Shown here one piece after another: positions 44,022 to 54,500 of a stretch of 64,000 nt of DNA; position 1 is the first letter of the stretch; each line of letters opens with the position of its first letter. The DNA is taken from assembly GCF_002005225.1 (NCBI RefSeq), contig NZ_CP019724.1:2416001-2480000 (forward strand), in the 5' to 3' direction. The notes below the pieces were generated by a model that saw nothing but the letters and a program-made list of their open reading frames with translations, searched no databases and had not been told where the DNA came from. The position numbers were made by a program, and so were the translations under genes. The DNA is from Streptomyces pactum. GTDB lineage: Bacteria; Actinomycetota; Actinomycetes; Streptomycetales; Streptomycetaceae.

Positions 44022-44836
44022 CCTTCCGTCTCCTTCAACGCCGCACGGCGCTCGGCAATTCCTTGACGGCGCAGCACAATGGCCTGCTTCACATAGTCCA
44101 GTCCGGTCGCCACGGTCAGGACAACCGCCGCCGCCATCACCCAGAACCTCAGGGTGGCCAAGGGCCCCGTCAGTGCCAGGACGTACATGCCGACGGCGAT
44201 GCCCTGGGTGAGGGTCTTGAGTTTGCCGCCCCGGCTCGCCGGGATGACTCCGTACCGGATGACCACGAAACGCAGGACGGTGATCCCGAGTTCCCGGCCG
44301 AGGATGACGGCCGTCACCCACCACGGCAGATCGCCCAGTGCGGACAGACAGACGAGCGCAGCCCCCATGATCGCCTTGTCGGCGATGGGGTCCGCGATCT
44401 TCCCGAAGTCGGTGACGAGGTTGTAGGCGCGCGCCAGGTGGCCGTCGAAGAGGTCCGTGATCATGGCTACGGCGAAGGCCGCCCAGGCGAACGAGCGCCA
44501 GGCCGGGTCGTACCCGCCGTTGCCGAGCATCAGCGCGACGAAGGCCGGCACGAGGAGCAGCCGGAGCATCGTCAGCAGGTTGGCGACGTTCCACACGCTG
44601 GCCTGGTTGACGGCGGCGGCCGCGATCTTGCCGCCGCGCCCGGTGGCACCGCCCTCGGTCGCACCCCGCTCGGCCGTAACCCGCTCGGCCGCACCCCGCT
44701 CGGCCGCACCCTTGTCCGCCGCACCCCTGGAAGGCGTACGCTCCGTCGGTTCCTGCGCCGCGCCAGTGGCACCGCGGGGGCCGGCCCTGCGCGCGCCGGA
44801 GGAGCCGCCCGCAGCGGACGCCGGGACTCCGGTCAT
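44018..44836 (-). CDS. pgsA: CDP-diacylglycerol-glycerol-3-phosphate 3-phosphatidyltransferase
   Basis: A 272-residue membrane enzyme making phosphatidylglycerophosphate. The CDP-alcohol phosphotransferase signature is complete (DGHLAR, then G and two D in [13 protein letters not shown]). About five helices occupy residues 80-260. The first 75 residues are a disordered Ala/Gly/Glu/Arg-rich extension encoded partly by a 15-bp DNA repeat. ATG 44836 overlaps the rimO stop by four bases (ATGA). More than one pgsA paralogue is usual in actinomycetes, so the exact phospholipid product is inferred. Confidence 0.88.
   Translation of the reverse strand: MTGVPASAAGGSSGARRAGPRGATGAAQEPTERTPSRGAADKGAAERGAAERVTAERGATEGGATGRGGKIAAAAVNQASVWNVANLLTMLRLLLVPAFVALMLGNGGYDPAWRSFAWAAFAVAMITDLFDGHLARAYNLVTDFGKIADPIADKAIMGAALVCLSALGDLPWWVTAVILGRELGITVLRFVVIRYGVIPASRGGKLKTLTQGIAVGMYVLALTGPLATLRFWVMAAAVVLTVATGLDYVKQAIVLRRQGIAERRAALKETEG
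44661..44720 (+). repeat. Four 15-bp tandem repeats in the 5' part of pgsA
   Basis: Units at 44661, 44676, 44691 and 44706 are near-identical (GCACCCCGCTCGGCC and variants). They code for GAAER-type peptide repeats in the N-terminal tail and may vary in number between strains. Confidence 0.85.
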
Positions 44837-46314
44837 CTGCCGGCCTCCTCACTCCACTCGGGCGACTCCAGCAGCGGTTCGGCCACCAGGTCGACACCCT
44901 CCGTACCGACCACCTTCGCGTCGACCATACGACCGACACTCATGCCTTCGCCGCTCGTGAGCACCACCTGGCCGTCCGTCTCCGGCGCCTGGTGCTCCGC
45001 GCGGCCGCGCACGCCGTCCCCCTCGTCGACGGACTCCACGGACTCGACGAGCACGCGCACGGTCGCGCCGACGCGCTCCTCGGCCCGCTGCGAGACGAGT
45101 TCCTCGGCCAGGCGGGACACGCGTGCCAGTCGCTCGGCGACGATGTCCTCGTCCAGCTTGTCGCCGTAGGTCGCCGCCTCGGTGCCCTCCTCGTCCGAGT
45201 ATCCGAAGACCCCGATGGCGTCCAGCCGCGCGTGGGTCAGGAACCGCTCCAACTCGGCGAGGTCCGACTCGGACTCGCCGGGGAAGCCCACGATGAAGTT
45301 GGAGCGCACGCCGGCCTCGGGAGCCTTGCTCCGGATGGTGTCCAGCAGTTCCAGGAAGCGGTCCGTGTCGCCGAAGCGGCGCATCGCGCGCAGCACGTTC
45401 GGCGCGGAGTGCTGGAAGGAGAGGTCGAAGTAGGGCGTGACCTTCGGGGTGGAGGTCAGTACGTCGATGAGACCGGGGCGCATCTCGGCCGGCTGGAGGT
45501 AGCTGACGCGCACACGCTCGATGCCGTCGACGTCGGCGAGGTTCGGCAGCAGCGACTCCAGCAGGCGGATGTCGCCGAGGTCCTTGCCGTAGGAGGTGTT
45601 GTTCTCGGAGACCAGCATGATCTCCTTGACGCCCTGCTCGGCCAGCCACCGGGTCTCGTTCAGCACGTCGCTCGGGCGGCGCGAGATGAAGGAGCCGCGG
45701 AAGGACGGGATGGCGCAGAAGGAGCAGCGCCGGTCGCAGCCGGAGGCCAGCTTCACCGAGGCGACCGGGGAGCCGTCCAGGCGGCGGCGCAGGGGCGCGC
45801 GGGGCCCGGAGGCCGGGGCGACGCCCTCGGGGAGGTCGGTCGGGCCGTGCCCCGGCAGGGCGACGGAGGCACCGGCCTCCTGGCGCTCGGCGGGGCTGAT
45901 CGGCAGCAGCTTGCGCCGGTCGCGCGGGGTGTGGGCGGCGTGGATGCCGCCGTTCAGGATGGTCTGCAGGCGGTCGGAGATGTCGGTGTAGTCGTCGAAG
46001 CCGAGTACACCGTCGGCCTCGGGAAGCGCCTCGGCGAGCTCCTTGCCGTACCGCTCGGCCATGCAGCCCACCGCCACCACGGCCTGCGTTCTGCCGTGCC
46101 CCTTGAGGTCGTTGGCCTCCAGGAGGGCGTCCACGGAGTCCTTCTTGGCGGCCTCGACGAAGCCGCACGTGTTCACGACGGCGACGTCCGCTTCCTCGGC
46201 GTCATCGACGAGCTTCCAGCCGTCCGCCTCCAGACGGCCTGCGAGCTCCTCCGAGTCCACCTCGTTGCGGGCGCAGCCAAGAGTGACGAGTGCGACGGTA
46301 CGGCTTTCAGGCAT
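44833..46314 (-). CDS. rimO: Ribosomal protein uS12 methylthiotransferase
   Basis: A 493-residue radical SAM enzyme that methylthiolates the conserved Asp of ribosomal protein S12. The N-terminal UPF0004 domain has the cysteines in [20 protein letters not shown] and VGCMAERY. The SAM cluster site is GCDRRCSFC (CxxxCxxC), and a TRAM domain ends the protein. The [14 protein letters not shown] start at 46314 fits the family. It is a relative of MiaB, encoded elsewhere in the window. It heads the coupled rimO-pgsA-cinA operon. Confidence 0.95.
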   Translation of the reverse strand: MPESRTVALVTLGCARNEVDSEELAGRLEADGWKLVDDAEEADVAVVNTCGFVEAAKKDSVDALLEANDLKGHGRTQAVVAVGCMAERYGKELAEALPEADGVLGFDDYTDISDRLQTILNGGIHAAHTPRDRRKLLPISPAERQEAGASVALPGHGPTDLPEGVAPASGPRAPLRRRLDGSPVASVKLASGCDRRCSFCAIPSFRGSFISRRPSDVLNETRWLAEQGVKEIMLVSENNTSYGKDLGDIRLLESLLPNLADVDGIERVRVSYLQPAEMRPGLIDVLTSTPKVTPYFDLSFQHSAPNVLRAMRRFGDTDRFLELLDTIRSKAPEAGVRSNFIVGFPGESESDLAELERFLTHARLDAIGVFGYSDEEGTEAATYGDKLDEDIVAERLARVSRLAEELVSQRAEERVGATVRVLVESVESVDEGDGVRGRAEHQAPETDGQVVLTSGEGMSVGRMVDAKVVGTEGVDLVAEPLLESPEWSEEAGR

Positions 46315-46352
46315 GGGCTCAAGACTACTTCGTCCCGCCGACACCCCACGTC

Positions 46353-46384
46353 GACGGGGTTGCCCGATCTTGGACAACCCCGTC
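46353..46384 (-). terminator. Terminator after the RodZ-like gene
   Basis: A perfect 10-bp stem (46353-46362 with 46375-46384, loop of twelve) lies between the stop of the RodZ-like gene (46406) and rimO. It could end the upstream transcript. Confidence 0.7.
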
Positions 46385-46405
46385 CGCGTCGGCGCCTTCC
46401 GCGCC

Positions 46406-47281
46406 CTATCCGACCTGCGGGTCGCCCTTCGTGTACGTCAGGCGCTCCACGGAGCCCGGCTGGAAGTCGTCCTCGATCTTCTTGCCGTTGACGTAGAGCT
46501 GGATCGCGCCCGCGTTGCCGAGGACGAGGTCGACCTTCTCGTTGTCCTGGAAGGTCTTGGAGTCACCCTGCTTGAGCAGGCCGTCGAAGAGCAGCCGGCC
46601 GTTGTGGTCCTTCACGGAGATCCAGCTCGGGTCGTCGGTGGCGCTGATCTTGACCGTCACCTTGTCCCGCGGAGCGGCGGCGATGGCGCTGTCGGTCGGG
46701 TCGGGCTTCGGGTCGGCGGGCTTCTTCGGCTTGGCGCTCGGCGAGGCGGACTCGCCGGCCGACGGCTGGGAGCCCTCGGCGACGCTCACCTCGTTGCCTC
46801 CGTCGTCGCCCCCCTTGACGAAGGTGAAGCCGACGAAGCCGATCACCGCGACGATCGCGGCGACCATGGCGGCGGTCCAGTTGGGTCCGCGCCGCTCGGG
46901 ACGGATGCGTTCCGCCTCGAACAGGGGCGCGGCGGGTGTCGGCGCGGGGCGTCCGCCGTGGTCGGCGTCGAACTGCGCGAGCAGTGCGGCCGGGTCGAGC
47001 CCGACGGCCTTGGCCAGGGTCCTGATGTGACCGCGCGCGTAGACGTCGCCGCCGCAGGGCGTGAAGTCGTCCGCCTCGATGGCGTGCACGATGGCGATCC
47101 GGACGCGGGTGGCGGTGGTGATGTCGTCGACGGTCAGCCCGGCGGCGATCCGCGCCTGCTGCAGTGCGCGGCCGATGGAGGGGCGGGCTTCCTCGGAAAC
47201 GTCTTCAGAACGGTCTTCGGAAACGTCTTGGGACACGTCTTCGATCGGACGCTCGTCTTCAGGGGAGTTGCCGTTGGACAC
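46406..47281 (-). CDS. RodZ-like HTH membrane protein with DUF4115 domain
   Basis: A 291-residue bitopic membrane protein. An N-terminal acidic tail with [16 protein letters not shown] leads to a HTH_25 domain (about 34-108, [42 protein letters not shown]). A transmembrane helix lies at about 134-154. A Pro/Lys/Ser-rich linker and an extracellular DUF4115 beta domain follow (about 210-291). RodZ links MreB to the cell wall machinery in rods. In streptomycetes the orthologous gene sits beside ftsK and may act in wall growth. GTG start at 47281 with AAGG upstream. Confidence 0.87.
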   Translation of the reverse strand: MSNGNSPEDERPIEDVSQDVSEDRSEDVSEEARPSIGRALQQARIAAGLTVDDITTATRVRIAIVHAIEADDFTPCGGDVYARGHIRTLAKAVGLDPAALLAQFDADHGGRPAPTPAAPLFEAERIRPERRGPNWTAAMVAAIVAVIGFVGFTFVKGGDDGGNEVSVAEGSQPSAGESASPSAKPKKPADPKPDPTDSAIAAAPRDKVTVKISATDDPSWISVKDHNGRLLFDGLLKQGDSKTFQDNEKVDLVLGNAGAIQLYVNGKKIEDDFQPGSVERLTYTKGDPQVG

Positions 47282-47531
47282 GGGGGCGCCTTTCGAGCGT
47301 TAGCCGCCTGTGCTGGACGTTCAGTTTAGGGGGGCTGCAAACGGGTGGGGCAACCGGGCGACGGGACTTTGTACGCCATCGGAATGGCCTCGCGTCCCGA
47401 TGGTGGACTGCCTGTTTGTCATTTCCCTCAACTTGACGTACGCGAGGGGGGAACGGTTGCTCAATGATCCCTAACGGGTGAGTCACGATCGCCGCGGCCC
47501 TCCGTCGAAGGATCCCCTCGCGTACCGTTCC

Positions 47532-50288
47532 CTACCCTTCAGACTCCCCCCGGATCAGCGCGAGCACGCCGTCCAGCTCGTCAGGCTTCACAAGAACGTC
47601 ACGAGCCTTCGATCCCTCGCTCGGCCCGACGATGCTCCGCGACTCCATCAGGTCCATCAGCCGACCGGCCTTGGCGAAGCCGACGCGCAGCTTGCGCTGC
47701 AGCATGGAGGTCGAGCCGAACTGCGTGGAGACGACCAGTTCGGCGGCCTGGCAGAGCAGGTCGAGGTCGTCGCCGATGTCCTCGTCGATCTCCTTCTTCT
47801 GCTTGGTGCCGACCGTGACGTCGTCCCGGAAGACCGGCGCCATCTGGTCCTTGCAGTGCTGGACGACGACCGCGACCTCCTCCTCGGTCACGAACGCGCC
47901 CTGCATACGGGTCGGCTTGTTGGCGCCCATCGGCAGGAAGAGGCCGTCGCCCTTGCCGATCAGCTTCTCGGCACCGGGCTGGTCGAGGATGACCCGTGAG
48001 TCGGCCAGGGAGGACGTGGCGAAGGCGAGGCGGGAGGGCACGTTGGCCTTGATCAGGCCGGTGACGACGTCCACGGACGGCCGCTGGGTGGCGAGCACCA
48101 GGTGGATGCCGGCCGCCCGCGCGAGCTGCGTGATCCGCACGATGGCGTCCTCGACGTCCCGCGGCGCCACCATCATCAGGTCCGCCAGCTCGTCCACGAT
48201 CACCAGCAGGTACGGGTACGGCTGGAGCTCGCGCTCACTGCCCTCGGGCGGCTTGACCTTGCCCTCGCGCACCGCGCGGTTGAAGTCGTCGATGTGCCGG
48301 TAGCCGTAGGCCGCGAGGTCGTCGTAGCGCAGGTCCATCTCCCGTACGACCCACTGGAGCGCCTCCGCGGCCCGCTTCGGGTTGGTGATGATCGGGGTGA
48401 TCAGGTGCGGGATGCCCTCGTACGCGGTCAGCTCGACGCGCTTGGGGTCGACCAGGATCATCCGGACGTCCTCGGGGGTCGCCCGCATCATGATCGAGGT
48501 GATCAGGCAGTTGATGCAGGACGACTTGCCGGAGCCGGTGGCGCCGGCGACCAGCATGTGCGGCATCTTCGCCAGCGAGTGCATGACGTAACCGCCCTCG
48601 ACGTCCTTGCCGAAGGCGACCAGCATCGGGTCGTCGTCCTCCGCGGACTCCGCGAGGCGCAGCACGTCGCCGAGGTTGACCATCTCCCGGTCGGTGTTGG
48701 GGATCTCGATGCCGACCGCGGACTTGCCGGGGATCGGGCTGATGATCCGCACGTCGGGGCTGGCGACGGCGTACGCGATGTTCTTGGCCAGTGCGGTGAT
48801 CCGCTCGACCTTCACGGCGGGACCGAGCTCGACCTCGTAGCGCGTGACCGTCGGCCCGCGGGTGAAGCCGGTGACGGCGGCGTCGACCTTGAACTCGGTG
48901 AAGACGGTGGTCAGCGAGGCGACTATGGCGTCGTTGGCGGCGCTGCGCGCCTTGCCGGGGCCGCCGCGGGTCAGCATGTCGAGGGCCGGCAGGGAGTAGG
49001 TGATGTCGCCGGAGAGCTGAAGCTGCTCGGCGCGCGGCGGCAGGTCCCGCTCCTTGGGGAACGGGGTCTTGGTGAGGTCGGCGACCACCGCCGTGCCCTG
49101 ATCCGAGTCGTCCTTGTGCGCCTTGCCCTGCTTGAGCTTCCCGGGCTGCGGGCGCGCGGCCGGCACCGGCGTCGGGGTCGGCGTCGTCGACTCGCGGTCC
49201 CCCGTACTCACGCCCTGGGTGAGGTCGGCGACCACGGGCGAGGGCGGCATGCCGTGCAGCACGGCGCCGTCGAGCGCGGCGGCGGCCGCGGTGGCGACGT
49301 CCACGGCGTCCATCGGCCGGTTCATCTCGGGCTGCGACACGGCGGACCGCCGGGGCCGGCCGCGACGCCGGGTGAACGCCTCCTCCTCGACCGCGTCGGG
49401 GTCGTACGGCTCCGCGGCCGCTCCCCCGCGCCTGCGGGCCTTCGCCGGCAGCGCCTCGCGCCACTGCTCCTCGTAGCGTTCGTCGTCCGCGCCGAACGCG
49501 TCGGCCTCCGCCTCCGGATCACGTACGAGCCCGAGCCGGACACCCAGCAGCCGCAGCCGCTGCGGGACGGCGTTGACCGGGGTGGCCGTGACGACCAGCA
49601 GCCCGAAGACCGTCAGCAGCACCAGCAGCGGCACGGCCAGGACGTCGGTCATCGTGTACGACAACGGGGTCGCCGCGCCCCAGCCGATGAGGCCGCCGGC
49701 GTCCCTTATGGCCTGCATGCCGTCGCCGCGGGCCGGTGAGCCGCAGGCGATGTGCACCTGGCCGAGGACGCCGATGACGAGTGCGGACAGGCCGATCACG
49801 ATCCGGCCGTTGGCCTCGGGTTTCTCGGGGTGCCGGATCAGCCGCACGGCGATGGCGCCGAGCAGGATGGGCACCAGCAGGTCCAGCCGCCCGAAGGCAC
49901 CGGTCACCAGGATCTCGACGAGGTCGCCGACGGGGCCCTTGAGGTCGGCCCAGGTGCCCGCGGCGACGATCAGCGCCATGCCTAGCAGCAGCAGCGCGAC
50001 GCCGTCCTTGCGGTGCGCCGGGTCGAGGTTCTTCGCGCCCTGCCCTATGCCGCGGAAGACGGCACCGACGGCGTGCGCGACACCCAGCCAGAGGGCGCGT
50101 ACAAGCCGGTAGACGCCTCCGGTGGGGCTGGGTGCCGGTGCGGGCGCGGGCTTCTTCGCCGCGGCCTTCCTGGCGGGCGCCTTCTTCGCGGGCGCCCTCT
50201 TCGCAGCGGCCTTCTTCGCCGGAGCCTTCGCGGGAGCGGCCGCCTTCTTCGCGGGCTGCTTCTTGGCTGCGGAGGGACGTGAGGCCAT
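47532..50288 (-). CDS. ftsK: DNA translocase FtsK
   Basis: A 918-residue membrane-anchored DNA pump. The first 48 residues are a Lys/Ala/Pro-rich histone-H1-like tail, then about four membrane helices, a disordered linker (about 230-450), and a hexameric motor with Walker A GATGSGKSSC and Walker B LLVIVDELADLMM. A winged-helix gamma domain ends the protein. In Streptomyces it clears chromosomes from closing sporulation septa. ATG at 50288. The TAG-like gap to the RodZ-like gene is 250 bp and looks like a promoter region for the latter. Confidence 0.95.
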   Translation of the reverse strand: MASRPSAAKKQPAKKAAAPAKAPAKKAAAKRAPAKKAPARKAAAKKPAPAPAPSPTGGVYRLVRALWLGVAHAVGAVFRGIGQGAKNLDPAHRKDGVALLLLGMALIVAAGTWADLKGPVGDLVEILVTGAFGRLDLLVPILLGAIAVRLIRHPEKPEANGRIVIGLSALVIGVLGQVHIACGSPARGDGMQAIRDAGGLIGWGAATPLSYTMTDVLAVPLLVLLTVFGLLVVTATPVNAVPQRLRLLGVRLGLVRDPEAEADAFGADDERYEEQWREALPAKARRRGGAAAEPYDPDAVEEEAFTRRRGRPRRSAVSQPEMNRPMDAVDVATAAAAALDGAVLHGMPPSPVVADLTQGVSTGDRESTTPTPTPVPAARPQPGKLKQGKAHKDDSDQGTAVVADLTKTPFPKERDLPPRAEQLQLSGDITYSLPALDMLTRGGPGKARSAANDAIVASLTTVFTEFKVDAAVTGFTRGPTVTRYEVELGPAVKVERITALAKNIAYAVASPDVRIISPIPGKSAVGIEIPNTDREMVNLGDVLRLAESAEDDDPMLVAFGKDVEGGYVMHSLAKMPHMLVAGATGSGKSSCINCLITSIMMRATPEDVRMILVDPKRVELTAYEGIPHLITPIITNPKRAAEALQWVVREMDLRYDDLAAYGYRHIDDFNRAVREGKVKPPEGSERELQPYPYLLVIVDELADLMMVAPRDVEDAIVRITQLARAAGIHLVLATQRPSVDVVTGLIKANVPSRLAFATSSLADSRVILDQPGAEKLIGKGDGLFLPMGANKPTRMQGAFVTEEEVAVVVQHCKDQMAPVFRDDVTVGTKQKKEIDEDIGDDLDLLCQAAELVVSTQFGSTSMLQRKLRVGFAKAGRLMDLMESRSIVGPSEGSKARDVLVKPDELDGVLALIRGESEG

Positions 50289-50410
50289 AGGTGTGAGGTT
50301 ACCGGGGGAGACGGCGGTCGACACGTGTGCCTACCGCTTCACCCGTTCGTGTCGTCGGCGCGAGTGACCGGAACTGACGCCCGCGGTACAGACGCTGACA
50401 TGTCCTCACG

Positions 50411-50438
50411 GGCGGGCCCCACCGAGACTCGGCCCGCC
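50411..50438 (-). terminator. Hairpin after osaB
   Basis: An 8-bp GC stem (50411-50418 with 50431-50438) lies eight bases after the osaB stop. It has no U-run. It may separate osaB from ftsK transcription. Confidence 0.6.
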
Positions 50439-50446
50439 TTCGGAGC

Positions 50447-51121
50447 TCAGTTGACCGTGGCCTGTCCTCCGGACGTCCCCGGCTCCAGGGCGTCCAGAGC
50501 CCGACGCAGTCCGGTGAGCTTGCGTTCCAGATGGGCCGCCGTCGCCACCGCGGCCGCGTCCGTCGACTCGTCGCCGAGCTGCTTGGAGAGCGCCTCGGCC
50601 TGCTCCTCCACGGCAGCCAGCCGCGCCGACAGCTCGGCGAGCAGCCCCGCCGGCTCCTTGGTCTCGCCGGCCGTCGCCTTGCCGCCGCCCTCCAACTGGA
50701 GCCGCAGCAGCGCCGCCTGCTCACGGAGCTGGCAGTTCTTCATGTACAGCTCGACGAAGACGGAGACCTTGGCGCGCAGCACCCAGGGGTCGAACGGCTT
50801 GGAGATGTAGTCCACCGCGCCCGCCGCGTACCCCCGGAAGGTGTGGTGCGGGCCGTGGTTGATCGCGGTGAGGAAGATGATCGGGATGTCCCGGGTCCGC
50901 TCCCGCCGCTTGATGTGCGCGGCGGTTTCGAATCCGTCCATGCCCGGCATCTGGACGTCCAGCAGAATGACCGCGAAGTCGTCCGTGAGCAGTGCTTTGA
51001 GCGCTTCCTCCCCGGACGATGCCCGCACCAGCGTCTGATCGAGCGCCGAGAGGATCGCCTCCAGCGCCAGCAGATTCTCCGGCCGGTCATCGACCAGGAG
51101 GATCTTGGCCTTCTGCACCAT
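50447..51121 (-). CDS. osaB: Osmoadaptation response regulator OsaB
   Basis: A 224-residue regulator without a DNA-binding domain. The receiver domain (1-125) has D11-D12, phosphoacceptor D55 (VILLDVQMP) and K in ISKPFD. The C-terminal 90 residues are a helical coiled-coil-like region (LLAELSARLAAVEEQAEALSKQ). Synteny and architecture match S. coelicolor OsaB, which is needed for growth at high osmolarity and works with the hybrid kinase OsaA encoded upstream (from memory). GGAGGG precedes ATG 51121. Confidence 0.9.
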   Translation of the reverse strand: MVQKAKILLVDDRPENLLALEAILSALDQTLVRASSGEEALKALLTDDFAVILLDVQMPGMDGFETAAHIKRRERTRDIPIIFLTAINHGPHHTFRGYAAGAVDYISKPFDPWVLRAKVSVFVELYMKNCQLREQAALLRLQLEGGGKATAGETKEPAGLLAELSARLAAVEEQAEALSKQLGDESTDAAAVATAAHLERKLTGLRRALDALEPGTSGGQATVN

Positions 51122-51515
51122 GGCCCGCCCTCCTCGCCCCGGCGTGGGGCCTCCCCTGTCCGCAGGACTTGGGGCAGCACCGGCGGGCGCCGCCCCAGGG
51201 GACGACTCCCTTGCGCCGCCCGTCCTTGTGCCGGTCATCGTAGCCGCACCCCGCCCGTCGCCACACCCTGTCACCGCGATGTCACTGTGCACGTAGCAGA
51301 AACGCAGCGGGAGATCAGAAGGTTCCCCGAATCCCGCACTTCTACACGGCTTCGGGCACACTGAGTCAGCAACTCCGCGTGAACGCCGAAGGTTCCCGCC
51401 ACGTGCGTGCACTCCACATTCGCACACTGCCCGGACGTGCCGCGCGGACGGTGCCCGTACGTACCGAGGGCACGCCGCCCGAACGTACCGTCCGGTGCCC
51501 GTCCGAACCTACTCC
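51122..51515. other. Intergenic region between osaA and osaB
   Basis: These 394 bp hold no credible gene. GTGCCC/GGGCAC (51451-51456 with 51468-51473) could form a weak terminator for osaA. GGTGCCCGT occurs twice (51450, 51494). The part next to osaB probably holds its own promoter; I could not place it. Confidence 0.5.
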
Positions 51516-54500
51516 TCACTCCTGCCGCATCCACTGCTGCATCACCGTCAGCAGGTGATCGGGGTCGACCGGCTTCGTCACGTAGTCGGACGCGCCCGAC
51601 TCGATCGCCTTCTCCCGGTCGCCCTTCATCGCCTTCGCGGTCAGCGCGATGATCGGCAGACCGGCGAACTGGGGCATCCGGCGGATCGCCGTGGTCGTGG
51701 CGTACCCGTCCATCTCGGGCATCATGATGTCCATCAGAACGACCGCCACGTCCTCGTGCTGCTCCAGGACCTCGATGCCCTCGCGTCCGTTCTCGGCGTA
51801 CAGCACGGAAAGGCCGTGCTGCTCCAGGACGCTGGTGAGCGCGAAGACGTTGCGGATGTCGTCGTCGACGATCAGCACCTTCTGCCCGCCGAACCGGATC
51901 CCCCGGTTCGGCGGCGTCTCCTCCTGTTCGGCGGCCGACCGCTGCTCCTGCGCCGCGAGCCGGTCCCGGGCCTCGGTCTCCGCGGCCGCCCTGCGGCGGC
52001 GCCGGAACAGCGCCGCGGCACCGTTCTGCGAGTCCTGGTACGACGTCACCTCGGCCGGCGGTTCGGTCTGCGCCCCCGACAGCTCGGTCAGCGCGCCCGG
52101 AGAGGCGAGCACCCCACCGGGCTCCAGGGCCGGAAGCGGCTGCTGGTAGCCGTGCGCGGGCAGCTCGCTCGGGTGCAGCGGCAGGTAGAGCGTGAACGTC
52201 GACCCGCGCCCCGGCTCGCTCTGCGCGTGGATCTCGCCGCCCAGCAACTGCGCGATCTCCCGCGAGATGGACAGTCCCAGACCCGTACCGCCGTACTTGC
52301 GGCTGGTGGTGCCGTCGGCCTGCTTGAACGCCTCGAAGATCACCCGCATCTTGCTCGCCGCGATCCCGATGCCGGTATCGCTCACGGAGAACGCGATCAG
52401 GTCCGCGTCCGGGTCGGTCATCGAACCGGCCTCCAGCAACTGCTCCCGGATGGCCTGCGGGACGTCGTCCCGGGCCGGCCGGATGACCAGCTCGACCGCC
52501 CCCGAATCGGTGAACTTCACCGCGTTGGACAGCAGGTTGCGCAACACCTGGAGGAGCCGCTGCTCGTCGGTGTGCAGCGTGGCGGGCAGCTCCGGCGACA
52601 CCCGCACCGACAGGTCCAGGCCCTTCTCCGCGGTCAGCGGCCGGAAGGTGGCCTCCACGTAGTCGACGAGCTGGACGAGCGCGATGCGCGTCGGGGAGAC
52701 GTCCATCTTGCCCGCCTCCACCTTCGACAGGTCGAGGATGTCGTTGATGAGCTGGAGCAGGTCGGAGCCGGCGCCGTGGATCGTCTCGGCGAACTCGACC
52801 TGCTTCGGGGACAGGTTCGCGTCGGCGTTGTCGGCGAGCAGCTTGGCCAGGATCAGCAGCGAGTTGAGCGGCGTACGCAGCTCGTGCGACATGTTGGCCA
52901 GGAACTCGCTCTTGTAGCGCATCGAGACCGCGAGCTGCTCCGCGCGCTCCTCCAGGACCTGCCGCGCCTCCTCGATCTCGGTGTTCTTCACCTCGATGTC
53001 GCGGTTCTGCTGCGCCAGCAGCTCGGCCTTCTCCTCCAGTTCGGCGTTGGACGACTGCAGCGCCTTCTGCCGCTGCTCCAACTCCTCCGACCGGTCCCGC
53101 AGTTGCTCGGTCAGCTCCTGCGACTGCTTCAGCAGCACCTCCGTCTTGGTGTTGACGGAGATGGTGTTGACGCTGGTCGCGATCATCTCGGCGATCTGGT
53201 TGAGGAAGTCCTTCTGGATCTGCGTGAACGGGGTGAAGGACGCCAGCTCGATGACGCCGAGCACCTGCCCCTCGAACAGCACCGGCAGGACGATCACCTG
53301 GGCGGGCGGAGCCTCACCGAGCCCGGAGGAGATCTTCAGATAGCCACTCGGCGCGTTCTCCACCAGGATCGTGCGCTTCTCCTGGGCGGCCGTGCCGACC
53401 AGCGCCTCGCCCGGCCGGAAGGACGTGGGCATGGAGCCCATCGAATAGCCGTACGAACCGAGCATGCGCAGCTCGTACTCCTCCTCGTCGGCGCCGGCCT
53501 GCTCCTGACCGTCGACATGCGGCATGGCGAGGAAGAACGCCCCGTGCTGCGCGGAGACCACCGGAGTGAGCTCGCTCATGATCAGCGAGGCCACGTCCTG
53601 GAGGTCCCGGCGGCCCTGCATCAGCGCGGAGATCCGGGCCAGATTGCCCTTGAGCCAGTCCTGCTCCTTGTTGGCGATCGTGGTGTCGCGCAGGTTGGCG
53701 ATCATCTTGTTGATGTAGTCCTGGAGCTCGGAGATCTCCCCGGAGGCGTCCACGTCGATCTTGAGATTCAGGTCGCCGCGCGTCACCGCGGTGGCCACAC
53801 GCGCGATGGCACGCACCTGCCGGGTGAGGTTCCCGGCCATCTCGTTCACGGACTCCGTCAGGTCCCGCCAGGTGCCGTCGACGTCGCGCACGCGCGCCTG
53901 ACCGCCGAGCTGCCCCTCCGTGCCCACCTCACGGGCCACGCGGGTGACCTCCTCGGCGAAGGAGGACAACTGGTCGACCATCGTGTTGATGGTCGTCTTC
54001 AGCTCCAGGATCTCGCCGCGCGCGTCGATGTCGATCTTCTTGGTCAGGTCGCCCTTGGCGATGGCCGTGGTGACCATGGCGATGTTGCGCACCTGACCGG
54101 TCAGGTTGGACGCCATCTGGTTCACCGACTCGGTGAGGTCCTTCCAGGTGCCGGCCACACCGGGCACGTGCGCCTGACCGCCGAGAATGCCGTCCGTGCC
54201 CACCTCGCGGGCCACCTTGGTGACCTGGTCGGCGAACGAGCTCAGCGTCTTCACCATGGTGTTGAACGTGTCGGCGAGCTGTGCGACCTCGCCGCGCGCC
54301 TCGATCGTCACCGTCCGCGTCAGGTCGCCGTTGGCGACGGCCGCGGCCACCTGGGAGATGTTCCGCACCTGGACGGTGAGGTTCTTCGCCATCAGGTTGA
54401 CGTTGTCGCTGAGGTCCTTCCAGATGCCCACGACACCGGGCACGTGCGCCTGACCACCGAGGATGCCCTCCGTGCCCACCTCACGGGCCACGCGCGTGAC

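Noticed and set aside
51271..51534. Open frame between osaB and osaA
   Set aside because: It overlaps the osaA stop, lacks a start site and reads like GC-rich noise.
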